Positions 45,980 to 58,622 of a stretch of DNA of 64,000 nt are shown here, piece by piece. The position numbers and the translations under genes were made by a program. The DNA comes from Arabidopsis thaliana. Taxonomy: Eukaryota; Streptophyta; Magnoliopsida; Brassicales; Brassicaceae. Location: the NCBI RefSeq assembly GCF_000001735.4, contig NC_003076.8, forward strand, positions 26,043,835-26,107,834, in the 5' to 3' direction. The notes beneath the pieces are model-generated. The model saw only the letters and a list, made by a program, of their open reading frames with translations, was not told where the DNA came from and made no database searches. Each line of letters starts with the position of its first letter. Position 1 is the stretch's first letter.

Positions 45980-48900
45980 ATGTGGGTTTTCTATCTGATC
46001 TCGTTGCCTCTAACCCTAGGATTAGTTGTTTTCACGCTCCGATACTTCGCCGGACCGGAGATTCCTCGGTACGTTCTTATCACCGTTGGATACACCTGGT
46101 TCTGCTCTGTCTCCGTTATCATCCTCGCTCCTGCCGACATTTGGACGGTAAGTTTTACTTTCCATGTTTTCAGCCAATACGGACTTGTGCGATTCTGATC
46201 GAATTGGCCTTTACGAGCTTACGATTTTGAATTTAGGAGTCGTCTTACTTGATTTGGAATTGAATCGTCGGTTATAATTAAAGGGTTCTTTCTGATGCCT
46301 GGAAGTTTCATAGGATCATACGTTGAATTGAGATTTAGCTGAAGAATGTGGTGTTTGAATACGGCTTATACGCATTTGTTAGACCTATATTGAAATTAGT
46401 ATTTAGTGGTGAAAGAGTTTGAAATACTCACTGAAGGTTTTTAAGCATGAAGCTTAGTTGATTTGGTAGTCAAACAAATTGTGTTTATGGATAGATAGCT
46501 TTGGTCTCTCATGGTTGTGAGCTGTTGAGGAATGTTTTTGGGAAAGTTTCAATGGTAGCTAGATTTTGGTTGCCATGTATGATTTGGATGTAAACCAAAC
46601 TAGAATAACTAGGAGATGTCTCATATGAAATTGTTTTGCTTCATTTGTCTTCTTATGTTCTGCAGACACTATCTCTGCAACCTGATCATCCTGAGAATGG
46701 CGCCATTTCCTTCTTATGGAGTTGGTCATACTGGAGTACGTTTCTACTCACCTGGTATGAACTGGTCAAGCTTTTCAGTGCTTTTTACCTGACACGTCTT
46801 CCCCCATATTTTCAGAATATTGTGTCTGTCTTTTGATCAAATCCAATATTAGGTGGTGAAACCAGATTACTTTTGAAAATATTACCTAGTTAACATGACA
46901 GGACGTGTCCAGTGTAGGTCAAATAAGTTCATCTACATGGTTGTTATCTTTAAGGCGTAAATTTTGTTTTGTTTGGCAGTATTTAAAATGCACTCACACA
47001 ATCCATCTACATTGTTTTTGTAGCTTATAGATGTACATTACCTCATATATTAAACTATGTTACCTCTAAACAGGGCTGTGGTGCCCCTTATTCAGGGTTT
47101 CGAAGATGCTGGAGACTTTACCGTGTCTGAGCGATTGAAGACTAGCGTGCATGTCAACTTAGTTTTCTATCTAGTACTGGGATTCATTGGTCTTCTCGGT
47201 CTTATCCTTCTCATCATGATGCACAGAAACTGGTAAGTTGTCCCTTATGATCGGATATGCTTATATATTGGCTTTGCATGTCATACCTTGTTATTAGCTC
47301 TTCTATTAAAAAATGCATGATCCAACTGCTAAGTATTGCAATTGCTCATCTGACTTGCTGGGTTTAGAAAATCTGCTGCCAAATCTTTCTCAATTTTTTC
47401 TCGGGTGGAAGTTACATTCGTTCCTGGACTATTTGACTGAGACATTCTTGTACGCTAACAGGACAGGAAGCATTTTGGGTTATGCTATGGCATGCTCAAA
47501 TACTTTTGGGCTGGTCACTGGTGCATTTCTCCTTGGCTTTGGCTTGAGCGAAATACCTAAGACCCTCTGGAAGAATGCAGACTGGACCACACGCCAAAAA
47601 GTTCTCTCGCACAAAATTGCTAAAATTGCTGTGAAACTTGATAATGCCCATCAAGAACTTTCAAATGCGATTGTAGTAAGTATTATCTGGAATTAACAAG
47701 ATTTCATTCTCATCCGATTAGATATGCCCTCTCTGCTTCAAACTTGATTTAGAACCTTAGACCATGACATAATCAGTGGTGCTATTTAAGATATAGGGAG
47801 ATATTCCATTTAGCAGGCTTGAATTCAAATTAACTTCACTTCACGTGATTAAGTACCTTAGAGTTTTAGCAATTTAAATAACTTCACGTTGTGCTCCCTC
47901 CAGAAACGTTTCATGTATTGTTTTCTTATCAGACTGTTTATCACTTCATAACCATTGCCTTGCTAGGTTGCTCAAGCGACTTCAACTCAAATGTCCAAGC
48001 GTGATCCTATGAGACCATACATGAATGTTATAGATGCTATGCTGGCTAAAATGGTAACTTCTATATCCCACTACCCCCTTAGGTTGTGGACATACATTGA
48101 AACTTCTCCAGTTTTAATGATGATGCTCTATACAGTTCAGGGAAGACCCATCATTTAAGCCACAAGGTGGTCAATTGGGCGAAAATGATATGGACTATGA
48201 CACAGATGAGAAATCTATGGCGACGTTAAGGCGGCACCTTCGAAATGCTAAGGATGAATATTATAGATATAAAAGGTATAGAAAGGTTTCTATTGGCACT
48301 GTCTTAACTTCTATGTTACTTTGTTAGGAAACTCGTTCCATTGATAGATTAAGTTACTGTATTATATAGAAATATTTAGTAATGTGTCACTATGGCTGTT
48401 TGCAGTGAATATCTAACTTATGTTACGGAGGCCCTTGTTCTTGAAGATACAATGAAGAATTATGAACGTCGTGATGCAACTGGATGGTCAGATTTTCAGT
48501 CATTTCATCTCTCATACAGTATACGATTATCTCTTTCGTTATTAACTTAAACAAGTTTATGATACCTTTCACCTGAAGAATCTTTGTTGCACCGTATTTC
48601 AGGAAATACATTTCGAGCTTCAGAGCCACTCGAACTGGGAAAATGGGGAATCTTCTCGATTCATTAGGTAAACTCTTTATATACTTTTGTACTCATTCTC
48701 TCTTCCGACCTGCTGTACGGGATTACTGAAGTGGAAAGTTTCATGACTATACCCACTTTGAAAGAAAAATAAAAGAACGAACGAGAACATCCCTGAATAT
48801 TTTTGTACATTGCTACCATTGGCAGAATTTATGTGGAGGTGTATATTGAAGAAACAAATTCAGATGGTGTTGGCAGTAGTTATGGGGATTATGTCTGCTG

Positions 48901-50503
48901 CAATTCTTTTAGCAGAGGCAACTCTCCTTCTTAGTAAACTGGACTTGTCCCTCTTCTCAATACTTATAAGCTCTGTGAAATCCGATGAACTGCTAGTGCA
49001 GGTATGTGTACTTTTACATTTTATTCAGTTCTCACTTCAATGGAGTGGCGTGATATCTTGTTATCTTAGAGTAGCAAATTGTTTCGCCTTACCAGTAAAT
49101 TCCTCTTCAATCCTGATCATTTTGCTTTCAGGCATTTGCTTTTGTACCTTTGGTGTATATGTGTGTCTGTACATATTATTCACTTTTCAAAATTGGGATG
49201 CTGATGATTTATTCCTTGACTCCTCGACAAACAAGTTCTGTGAATCTGCTAATGATTTGCTCGTAAGTGAATATCTATCCATCATTTTTCTTAAATAAAA
49301 AATTTACATGCTTATAGCTGGTTTATATGTATCTCTTTAGGATGATTGCTCGATATGCGCCACCAATATCTTACAATTTTATTAATCTCATTCAACTTCA
49401 TTCTGAGACTATATTTGAGAAGGTATTTCTTTTTATCTCTCCCTTTGCGCATTTTGTTGTCTTCGAAATCTTAAGAGACATGATATATATGTGCTTCTTT
49501 GCAATGTTTTTTTCATTTGGTTCTACAGAAAATGGGTAGAATCGATGATGCTGTCCCGGTCTTTGGACAACGGTTCAATGAGATCTATCCTCTCATAATG
49601 GTTATCTACACATTGCTAGTTGCAAGCAATTTCTTCGATCGCATATTTAATTACTTTGGTAGCTGGAAAAGATTTAGATTTCAAACAGAGACCGAAGATA
49701 CGGACGGATTTGATCCTTCGGGGTTAATGATTCTTAAAAAAGGTAAAAACACTATATTGATCTTTTTCTGCATTGAGATTTGATCCATAACCCTTGTTTT
49801 GAATTCATTTTCCATTTATAATAATGGTTAGAACGAACCTGGCTCGAAGAAGGACAAAAAGTCGGCGAGCATGTTCTTCCATTAGCGAGGAACTTCAACG
49901 ATGTTGACATTGAACCAGGAAGCAATTTCTCTGTAAGTAGTAAAACCCATAACATATAAAAGCGGAGCTCATAGTACTTGTTCCAAATTCTGACTATGAT
50001 ATTTGCAGGAAAATTCTTCTGTTGAAATGAAGATGTCGTCGAGCTATGACATAGACACACTAAAAGGAAGTTCATCAAAAGACGATATGTCCCGTAAATA
50101 CGGATCAGCTAGAGAAGCAATCACTAACAAATATGCAGCCATTAGAGAACAACAGAACAAACACTCGCCATCTTCTATGACAAAGCCAGAGAACATGGCT
50201 TCAGCTAAAGTGTCCTTACTCGAAACAGACAATTCAGGTCCAAGTAACGGTCAAGGATCTGGAGAGCCATCTTCTCGTCTGGCTTCCACATGGCGAAACA
50301 TGAAACTAGGAATCCAGAGTTTTAAAGAGAATGTAGCTACCAAGAAGTTTCTTCCATTAAGACAAAGCCCAGAAACAACAGCACTAACAAGCACAAGAGT
50401 AGTGACTTCATCAGTGCCACAGTCGCTAGATGAGATATTCCAGAGACTTAAAAACCGGTCTGTAGAACACAGCCCCTACCTCGATGATGATGATGAAGTT
50501 TGA
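45980..50503 (+). CDS. LMBR1-like multi-pass membrane protein
   Basis: Fourteen exons encode 733 aa (At5g65290): 45980-46147, 46666-46754, 47074-47232, 47462-47675, 47967-48053, 48136-48275, 48406-48486, 48603-48667, 48826-49001, 49132-49262, 49341-49422, 49529-49742, 49832-49932 and 50009-50503. About nine hydrophobic segments are seen, the first at residues 1-22 (VFYLISLPLTLGLVVFTL), a group in exons 2-4 and another in exons 9-12. Between the two groups is a large charged, helical loop (about 190-310). The C-terminal 165 residues are polar and Ser-rich, probably cytosolic. The plan matches LMBR1/LMBD proteins, which in animals include receptors and lysosomal cobalamin-transport partners. 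No substrate can be inferred for the plant protein. The exon 7 donor (GTCAGA) is weak. Confidence 0.93.
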
Positions 50504-50761
50504 TTATGAAGATGGTGTTCATTAATGATGAAAATTTAAAAGAACTCCATTTTAACACCAGATTTGTTCACCATAGTATATAACAACAATTTTACAAAAA
50601 ACATCTAATTTGGGAGTTGGAAGGGTCCATTTTTTGTGTTGTAGGTTTTTATATGTTACCTGTTAATGACATGTTATATACTTTTGGATTATATAATACG
50701 ATATACATAAAGTACTCGGTTCATTTTAAAATCCGTGATGGATTCCATGTTAATACAGATA

Positions 50762-51313
50762 TTAATATATTATAGATGTCTTATATGACAAGCCACTTAT
50801 ATAACACGTAAGTTTTTTTTTTTTTTTGGACAAAATAACACGTAAGTTAAGTCATGAAAAATATACTTTAAGATATGATCAAAAATACTGATTGGGTTTG
50901 TCAATCCCAGGAAACTTCATAGCTTTTTTGCTTCTTTGGTCAATATTCGACTAGTAACAAGTTCTTTAACAAGAAATAATAGCACTAATTGGTAGTTTTT
51001 TTTTGCCTTTCTAGCCAATATTAACAAAAAATAATATATTATAGATGTCTTATATGACAAGTCACTCATATAACACGTAAGTTAAGCCATGAAAAATATA
51101 CTTTTAAGATATGATCAAAAATACTGATTGGTTGGTCAATCCCAGGAAACTTCATAGCTTTTTTGCTTCTTTGTTCAATATTCAACTTGTAACAAGTTCT
51201 TTTTTTTGTCAATCACAACTTGTAACAAGTTCTTTTTTTTGTCAATCACAACTTGTAACAAGTTCTTTAACAAAAATAATTTGTAGTGTTTTTTGCCTTT
51301 CTAGCCAATATTA
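50762..51313. repeat. Tandem duplication, about 270-bp unit
   Basis: Copy one is about 50762-51030 and copy two about 51031-51313. Both run from AATATATTATAGATGTCTTA through CACGTAAGTTAAG, GATATGATCAAAAATACTGA, AGGAAACTTCATAGC and CTTTCTAGCCAATATTAA. Identity is high apart from a T-tract in copy one near 50813-50828 and an internal minisatellite in copy two. Confidence 0.85.
51183..51268. repeat. 33-bp minisatellite, about three copies, with a palindromic core
   Basis: The unit starts at 51183, 51216 and 51249. It begins CAACTTGTAACAAGTTCTTT and continues with a T-run and GTCAATCA. ACTTGT-A-ACAAGT inside each unit is a perfect 13-base dyad. Copy one of the 270-bp duplication has just one, diverged version (near 50951-50970), so the expansion came after the larger duplication. 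Confidence 0.8.
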
Positions 51314-51431
51314 ATCTCCATTTTCATTAATGAGAAATCACTTTCATTATTTTCACCATTTTACTTTCTTAATCTGTAACTGTACACGTCAAAAATAAAA
51401 GTTTCAGGAAAAAAAGACTAAAGTCGGTCAT

Positions 51432-51884
51432 TTAATAAACTCGTTGCCGTGAAGTAACAAACCCGCCGACGTCGGCGCCACCGCCTTTCCCTTTAAGATG
51501 AAGCAACTTAGTCCAAAACCCAGTCTTCTTCTTAACCGTCGTAGATTTCAATTTCTCCGTCTTCTTCTTCGTCAAATCCCTAACAATATAATCCTTGGGA
51601 ACATGAGCCATAGATCTGCTTTTCATTAATCCTCCACCTAAAGCTTCGATCAGATTACCATTTAAAGCTTCCCTAACAGCGAAAGACATCGACATCGAAC
51701 CAGCTCTCCGATGATCCTTCACCGCCGGAGACGACGGAGAAGACGAAACGGTGGTGGATGAAGAAGAAGAAGATCTGTGAACGATGTAATACGACGTAGT
51801 ATTAGGTAATCGAGAGAGTTTATCTCTTAAACAACAAGGACAAACTCCTCTGTTGCCTTGGTGGTTGTGTTTTCTGCATTCCAT
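51432..51884 (-). CDS. Small plant protein with N-terminal Cys/His motif, unknown function
   Basis: A complete single-exon frame of 150 aa (At5g65300). The N-terminus has MECRKHNHQGNRGVCPCCL, a pattern of Cys3, a His pair and a CPCC cluster followed by RDKLSRL. Similar C-H-GxCxxCLxxRL motifs open several plant-specific families, such as OCTOPUS-type proteins, and could bind a metal. The middle is Ser-rich and of low complexity (about 38-60). The C-terminal half is Lys/Gly-rich and basic, ending VTSRQRVY. No signal peptide or membrane helix is visible. Two perfect G-boxes and a TATA box upstream suggest induction by stress, light or ABA. That, and any function, is inference. Confidence 0.85.
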   Translation of the reverse strand: MECRKHNHQGNRGVCPCCLRDKLSRLPNTTSYYIVHRSSSSSSTTVSSSPSSPAVKDHRRAGSMSMSFAVREALNGNLIEALGGGLMKSRSMAHVPKDYIVRDLTKKKTEKLKSTTVKKKTGFWTKLLHLKGKGGGADVGGFVTSRQRVY

Positions 51885-51966
51885 TTTTCTATCTTCTTCG
51901 TTCTCTTTTTTTTCTTCTTCTTTTTACACTTTGATTTGCTCTCAAAGAGGTTTATGTATGTGTGGG

Positions 51967-52012
51967 TTATATATATACACACGCATGTGCACGTGTGAAG
52001 TATTGCCACGTG
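51967..52012 (-). promoter_or_regulatory. TATA box and two G-boxes of the Cys/His small-protein gene
   Basis: A run of TATATATAA on the minus strand lies at about 51968-51977, about 85-90 bases upstream of the ATG. CACGTG occurs at 51990-51995 and 52007-52012, the second as the extended GCCACGTGGGC form. Such paired G-boxes close to a TATA box are typical of bZIP/bHLH-controlled inducible genes. Confidence 0.6.
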
Positions 52013-53648
52013 GGCTTCAACGTCGGTATAACCAAAGAAAGGTCATTAAGGTTTCGCTATGTTGACAGGGCTTTTCGTAGAAGACGCAGTTATGACGTGT
52101 AAAGGACCACTTATATAAAAAAATTAGTCAAATTACTGTTTCTCTTTTCTTTTTACGTTATTAAAAGTGATTGGTTTTTTGCTTTTGATCAATTAAAGAA
52201 CATAATTTAGAAAATGATTGTTTTATTTTTTTGTCAAACTTAAGAAAATGATTGTTATCTTTATACTGAAAATATCTGAGGAAAAAAATCTAAACAACTG
52301 ATATTTGTCATATAATGATATTTTTGTAAAGAAAATCTTAATTGATAAAAATCTATATTATTTTATACTAAATGTATGAAAAATATCAATAGATTTGGAA
52401 TTTAATTTAGTATCTATATAATTTTGGATTTACTTACTTTTTAGTTTTATTTTTATTTCTTAACTTATACAGTTTCATATTTACTTATTTTTAGTTTTCA
52501 TTTAAAAGAAATTTACAGCTGTTTGCTTTTCTTTTTTCCAAATTTTTTTAAAACAAATCTAACCGGAAGATCCATAGATTTTTGTTATTTAGCAAACAAA
52601 AATGTCCCTAGATTCTATGTACAGTTAGTTAACGAAGATTATATGATGGGTGATGTAAGTGAGAGAAGTCACAGGCCGTGACACTAATAACAACTCAATT
52701 TTGGTTTCACAATTTCCCGATTCAGACGCGAAATAGGGTCAACAAAAGAAACGCAAATTAAAAGCGTTGATAGCGATGGACGGTTGGGATTTAAACAAAC
52801 ACTCAACATGCTACGGAGCCCACTTGTTAGGTATCATCTGACGGTGACCGTTGGCCGGTGGACTCGGGACTCGCTTCTAACGCGTACCAAATAATAATAA
52901 AACACACTCGTGCGCATTCATTTTTTTACTATCTCATAGTATTTTCTTAATTTACGTGACTTTTGATTTTCTGTATATTAATAGTTTCAGTTTTGTTTCT
53001 TGAAGAATGGTGCGCCGTATGCTTTCAATTTCGTGTGCACGTGAGAGTGTAGTCAAAAAGAACGACCAAAATTTATGGGAAAACGAAGTTATTGAGAAGA
53101 AAATCTAGAAGTTTGTACGGTTCATGATCGTGGGAATGAGTGATGGGATCAGATTACAAAGTAGATCCTCTTGTTTTATAACTTAATTCGGATAAACACT
53201 ATTTATTCCATGAACCTTTCTTGACATTTAATGATTTACCAATTTTTTTTATTAATATAGTATCTTAAAACATGTTCTATGGACCTCGTGGTGTTGACGA
53301 AGCACCAAAAAAATCAATTATAATCTGGTAAAGCCACTTCACTTTTCACGTTAATGTTTCTACGTACATATATTAAATATATAATAAAAGTGATTGTGTT
53401 GATAAAAGATGGAATTATATAAGATCTTATGATATACGGAGCAAGTATAATACATTAGTGTTGTGACTTGTAATAGTGATGGGACATGGAAATTACTAAA
53501 TTAGGCCTTTTGGATAACAGAAGAGGGAGAACATGACGATAATAATAAAAAGAGGGTGAACATAGCTCAAAACCAAGTTAGGCCTTTTGGATAACAGAAG
53601 GAGGCCCAAAGAAGCCCAAGTAAATAAAAACAATGCAAAAAGAAATAT
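52013..53648. other. Intergenic, upstream of the Cys/His gene and downstream of tRNA-Met
   Basis: No gene is seen. The stretch is AT-rich with long T and A tracts. A better-composed patch lies at about 52,730-52,900. A 77-bp-period direct repeat at 53501-53600 is listed separately. Confidence 0.5.
53501..53600. repeat. Direct repeat, 77-bp period, next to tRNA-Met
   Basis: The 23-base block starting TTAGGCCTTTTGGATAACAG occurs at 53501-53523 and again at 53578-53600. The intervening DNA also shares AGAGGGWGAACAT at 53523-53534 and 53551-53562. The second copy lies about 50 bases from the 3' end of the tRNA gene. Confidence 0.7.
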
Positions 53649-53649
53649 T

Positions 53650-53733
53650 GGGGTGAGAGAGGCTCGAACTCTCGACCTCAGGATCACTCACTAGCTATGA
53701 GACCTACGCGCTAGCCAACTGCGCCACCACCCC
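53650..53733 (-). tRNA. tRNA-Met (CAU), elongator type, with intron
   Basis: On the minus strand the acceptor stem GGGGTGG starts at 53733 and its partner ends TCACCCC at 53650, followed by A. The D-arm holds the A-box TGGCGCAGTTGG. The anticodon CAT is at 53699-53697. An intron of about 11 bases (GCTAGTGAGTG) begins one base 3' of the anticodon. The T-arm has GAGAGTTCGAGCC, a good B-box. In plants, elongator tRNA-Met and tRNA-Tyr are the two classes that normally carry introns, so this is the elongator, not the initiator. Nothing suggests decay. Confidence 0.95.
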
Positions 53734-56700
53734 AATGTTGTTGAGTACCGTAATATTATGTATTTTTTACCCCTATTTTCCATAAAAACTGAAACGACCC
53801 TTAAGGTACTACTTCTCGCACAGATAAAAGGTACCAAAATTATACACAAGTTTCTAGTATTGTTCAAACGAGATACTTTATGAGTTCCCTTAGATATTAT
53901 GCATTAAATATCACTTAATTTCACCTTTTAGGGTTAGTTATCCACTTCGTCTGAAATGGACCAACTTGTTACACATTAAATCACACTGTCACATGGAGAA
54001 CAGCAAGCGACTATTCGAAGATAATGTATGGGTTAAGTCTCTAGTATCTAGACGGGTAAACATGTGGTCTAGTTTTTTCTTCCTTATGCCTCTAACAGTA
54101 AGCTGAAAGCGACAAAAATCACATTTAATATATGCAAGCAATTTATGGGACCTGAATTATTCAGCCCTAAATTAAAAAGCACACTAATAAATTACTTGTT
54201 TATTACTCAATGATGATCAGTTGTATTTCAAACCAACTCATGATGGTTTAGCTGTTGAGAAATTCACTACAAAATCAAGAGTTCATAGTTTTGAAGCGTA
54301 TAATTGCAGTTTTGAATGTTTTAATCACAAAGATATCATCCTCATATAGACTTTGATAATTCGTTTATCGTTTGGCTCAAAATTCCATGATTTTGTAAGA
54401 AGAAGAAAAAACCAACTATCTTCAATTATCACAAATGTTTTATTTACGGGATCATTTTCGAGCTAGTTCCATATAGCAGCTGCATATTATTTCGGAATTT
54501 TACTTTTAGATGCAATCTGAGCCGAGCTGAAATGATTGAGCCGGTGGATCAAAGACCAATTTGGATTAGCGGAGCGCGTGAACTCACAGAGTCTTCTTTA
54601 TAACTCCGAGGCATATGGAAAGGTTAGTGGTGCTTACGTGGGAGTCAAATTTGGCTGATGGGTGAATCTTGGGTCCCTCTTGGTGACCATGACAAAAGCC
54701 AAGCTTGTTTCTTTGTGGAGAGCCCTACAACGTTCCGTTATGGGAGATTTTAGTTTTTATAATTTGCTTGCTAATTGTACACAAACAAAATTACTATTAT
54801 TTCATGATTTTTCCTTAATTAGATGCTTAAGTTTTGCAACTTCAAAAGAATGGATTATTTGACTACGATTTCAAAATTAACTTTGGAAATCGCCTTCTTG
54901 ATAACAAATATTTGTGAAATTACATTTCCACATACAAGTTCTTTAACCCAAAGTCCATCACAAATTCAACAAAAATAAAACAAAAACAAAATGGGACATA
55001 TAACCGGATGATATAACTGACTGGAATTTCCAATTTCACGGAAATGATCGTCAAACAATATTAAATTTCCGGTTACTCCAGCTTTCCGATTAATATAAAA
55101 AGTTTATCATGTACTGTATTATACAGTATTATATTTTAAAATAAAAATGTCGAAACAGCATATATCCTATGGGTATAAGTGCACATGCATGGTTGGGAAC
55201 TTGGGCAGCATCAAGTTGGCATTACACAGAATTCTCGACCAAAATCAGAATCTCTCCTTCTTTATATTTTCTTTTTTTTTAATCTTGTATATGTTTTAAA
55301 ATCATAATACCAGAACCATAACCTTTATTTAGGAAACGAAAAGACGAGTTATATCTGCTTCAGCAGCAGATTGTCATTAAGAATGTCTATCCTTAAGAAG
55401 AACTATAATACTGATTTGTGAGCAAAATGAAACAAACACTAGAGCAAAACTCACTTTTAATATTAAATTTTCTGATCTTTTATTATTCTGTGATACTTGA
55501 TTATATAATTAACTACACTTACTTTAAGAAAAAGTATAATTACTACGTAAACAGTAACATCGCATAGAGCTAGAAATATACAATTATATCTTATATATAC
55601 GTGAGACGGACAATAAAGTACGCTTAGGTAAAGATAATTGGCGTATCAAAGTTCAAAGCTATAAAGGGATATATAATATTATTAATAATCACAATTTGCA
55701 GATAAATTTCCAATTAAAAACCAGTTAAGTGGTGATATTTTTTATTTATTAACTTTAGTCTTTAGGTCGTTTTAATAGATGATAAATATATCATATATGC
55801 TTATAAGTATACGCGTCTAATTCAATGCAAGAAATTCCCTTTTCTGCTACAAAGGTCGAATACTAATTAAACATTATGGATTTTCCACTTTAAATTGGTA
55901 AAAAATATTTGGTGATGGAAACGAATGGTTGTATTATAACCTTGGTTTGTAATATGGGTCAGGATTAGGGTCGTATGACAAAACGATGATTATATATACT
56001 ACAATAACCAAAACGATGATCATATCTGTACTGTTTATCAAACAAAACAGATAAAAGAAATTATTGTGTAGAAGAATATAAGCTGCAAAAGTGGGAGAAA
56101 TAAATAGGAAAGATGCCCTAAAAACTACAACATAATCGCTGTTTAGACAGAGTGGAGCATGTCACCCCAAGTGTTAGCTAATGATCATTATTCCCTCGGC
56201 TTATGACCTAATTTATTAATTATCAGACAACCAATCATGAGTACGACTCATAATTATAACTAAAAAATGGTTATAGTGGGTAATATTTTGTGCTTAAAGA
56301 TGAATGATAGTGGAAGTCGACCTGAACAACTTTTTTGCAATTGTTTTCAGGGATGAAACTAGCTACTACTACTAGTAATCCTAGTTGAATAAGTAATTTG
56401 TTTAATACCGATTACACTTCTTCGTACCCAAAATCTGTCATTCACTCTTTTATGTGATCCTTTTCGCCAAAATCTTTTTTTCTCGACCTTTAACATAGAA
56501 GATTCATTACTCCTTTTATACTGTAAAATTGTGTTATAAAATTTTCTTTTTACGTTGACCAGAAAACAACTTTTTTGACGGCGGTAAATGATTATACACG
56601 TGCAGATAATAACCATTACCGTGAAAATATGAAAAAGAACATGAAAAAGAAAGGAGTTTGCAGGTGCAGCGTACGTGTAAAAATAAACGGTGACGCGACG

Positions 56701-58622
56701 GCGTTTAAAGTGACGTGTTCGATGTACTATGGGTCCTACTCACATGGCTCTCCACCAATGTCTTTGTCTGAAAGCGACACCGCAAAAGTCTTCTGGGCTC
56801 TACTTTGGGCCCTACCACAGCTTTTTGGGTTTTTGGACTTTCTCTAAATCCAAAAGGTTCGATTAGAAATAGATCTCGTGCAAATCTAACACGTGTACGG
56901 CAGCTACGTCTGGAGATCCATATGATCAGGATACTGATCGCCGCATGTAATACGACCTCTCACTAAACAAATGTTTTTTCCTGAGACTTCGTTGAACAGA
57001 ATCCCATGTGCAACATCTATCCACTTCGTCTTGTCTGACATATTTTATTTATTTTCTTAGTAAATTTATAATATTTTCCTTAGAATTCATGGTTTTAATA
57101 TTTCAAGTATGTACAGTTATGAAAAACTTGTTGTACCAAAAAATATCAAAACATATGAAAAATCAAAGACAACATCATCACCCGAGAAGATTGATAACTA
57201 AACTGAAGATACACACACAGAGATGTAACGTTGTATGACAATGACTATGTTACACTCAATTTAACTGAGCGCTAAAAATTTAGAGGTAGTGATATTAAAT
57301 AATACGATACCTGTTTCATAAAGTATTTTTTTCTAAGCGGTAAAAAGATTGATTTGAGTTGTGATTCATAGTGAAAGTTGACAAGGAATGGTACATTTTC
57401 TCTAGGGAATATACCAACTTTTTTTTGAACAAATACGAGTATATCGAACGATGGGATTTATATTTGAATAAACAAATAGTAATCGTGCTTCTTCCTTGCA
57501 GCAAAAAGGCAAATAAAAAACAAGATTTTAGGTTATGAAAAGCAAGTAACAAAAGGAGAAAAAGGAACGGCTAGAAACAAACACGGATATTTAGGGAGAT
57601 CCAATTATGTGGCTCGGCTTTTCATGTTTTATCTCCATGTCCTTACTGAGAAATTTTCAAAAGATAACGAAAAAGAGAAATTATGCATACGTTGAATGGT
57701 TTTATGTTTTTTTTTTTTTTATCATGCTATGATTTGTATGTTATTAATCCATTTACAAAAAATGCGATATGACATTTTATCCTAATTACAGACTTTACAG
57801 TGTTGTAGCTCAAAACTTATCACCACATAAATCAATAATAATCGATTATCATAAAAGTTGGTAAGACAGATGCTAAAACTAAACATACAACTTAGACCTA
57901 TCTAAATGAACCAATTGAAGATCCAATTTTAAAGAAACCAACAAGAAGATTTGACCGATTCAAAACAATTGTTGATTATATTTGAGGATTTTTTTTGGTT
58001 AAAAGCATTATTTGGTAATGCATCTTATCAAATCCGACATCTCAAATTTGGACCACTCTCAATCTCGAAATAAACAGTTCTTATTAGCATCGATCGTATC
58101 ATGTCGACTTTGAAACAGATCAATGCCAAAATTAAATTATATAACATTTTCAAAATTCAGATAGGTTTCTCTAAAAAGACACATTGTACATAGGGAATAA
58201 TCTTATGAATTGTGCATAGTCGTCAATGGACGACGAGAACAATAAAAGAGGATAGATAGTTAGTCGTGCTCAGAATCTTTAACCCTTCGGAATTTAAAGA
58301 TTTTTGACGATTACATTCACCTAAGTAAAATTATTCAAATAATATTATAAACGACGAAAAAACGATTTCTTCGTCACATATTTTTTTTATTCCCGATGAT
58401 TTCAGACTTTTTTGTCCTCTCTCATTCAACCTTGAAAAGATTACGGCCACACGTGCATGGAACACCACACGCTCGTTTTTACTACCCTCTCGCGTCATAT
58501 TCCATTTTCTCAAGAAAAACCCCAATATTTTGAGTAATGCATTTTCCGACCCAATATGACTTCAGTAATATTTCCACATACCCCCTTCAGCTTTTCTATG
58601 CTTTTAATTCTGCCCCCACATT
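53734..58622. other. Gene-poor region between tRNA-Met and ATHB5
   Basis: About 4.9 kb of AT-rich DNA without a supportable gene. A patch at 54,520-54,730 and another at 56,570-56,960 have higher G+C. The second holds several ACGT-core motifs and a 90-codon open frame, discussed under findings. The last 200 bases or so before 58622 should be ATHB5 3' untranslated sequence. Confidence 0.5.

Larger units (their letters stand above)
50504..51431. other. Intergenic between two convergent genes, mostly duplicated DNA
   Basis: After the LMBR1-like stop codon, AT-rich sequence runs into a tandem duplication at 50762-51313 (listed separately). The 3' untranslated region of the minus-strand gene at 51432 lies at the right end. 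No coding region is seen. Confidence 0.55.

Noticed and set aside
48810-49298. 162-codon frame in the LMBR1-like gene
   Set aside because: It is exon 9 read through into intron 9 and out of frame in exon 10; the spliced model gives a continuous 733-aa protein.
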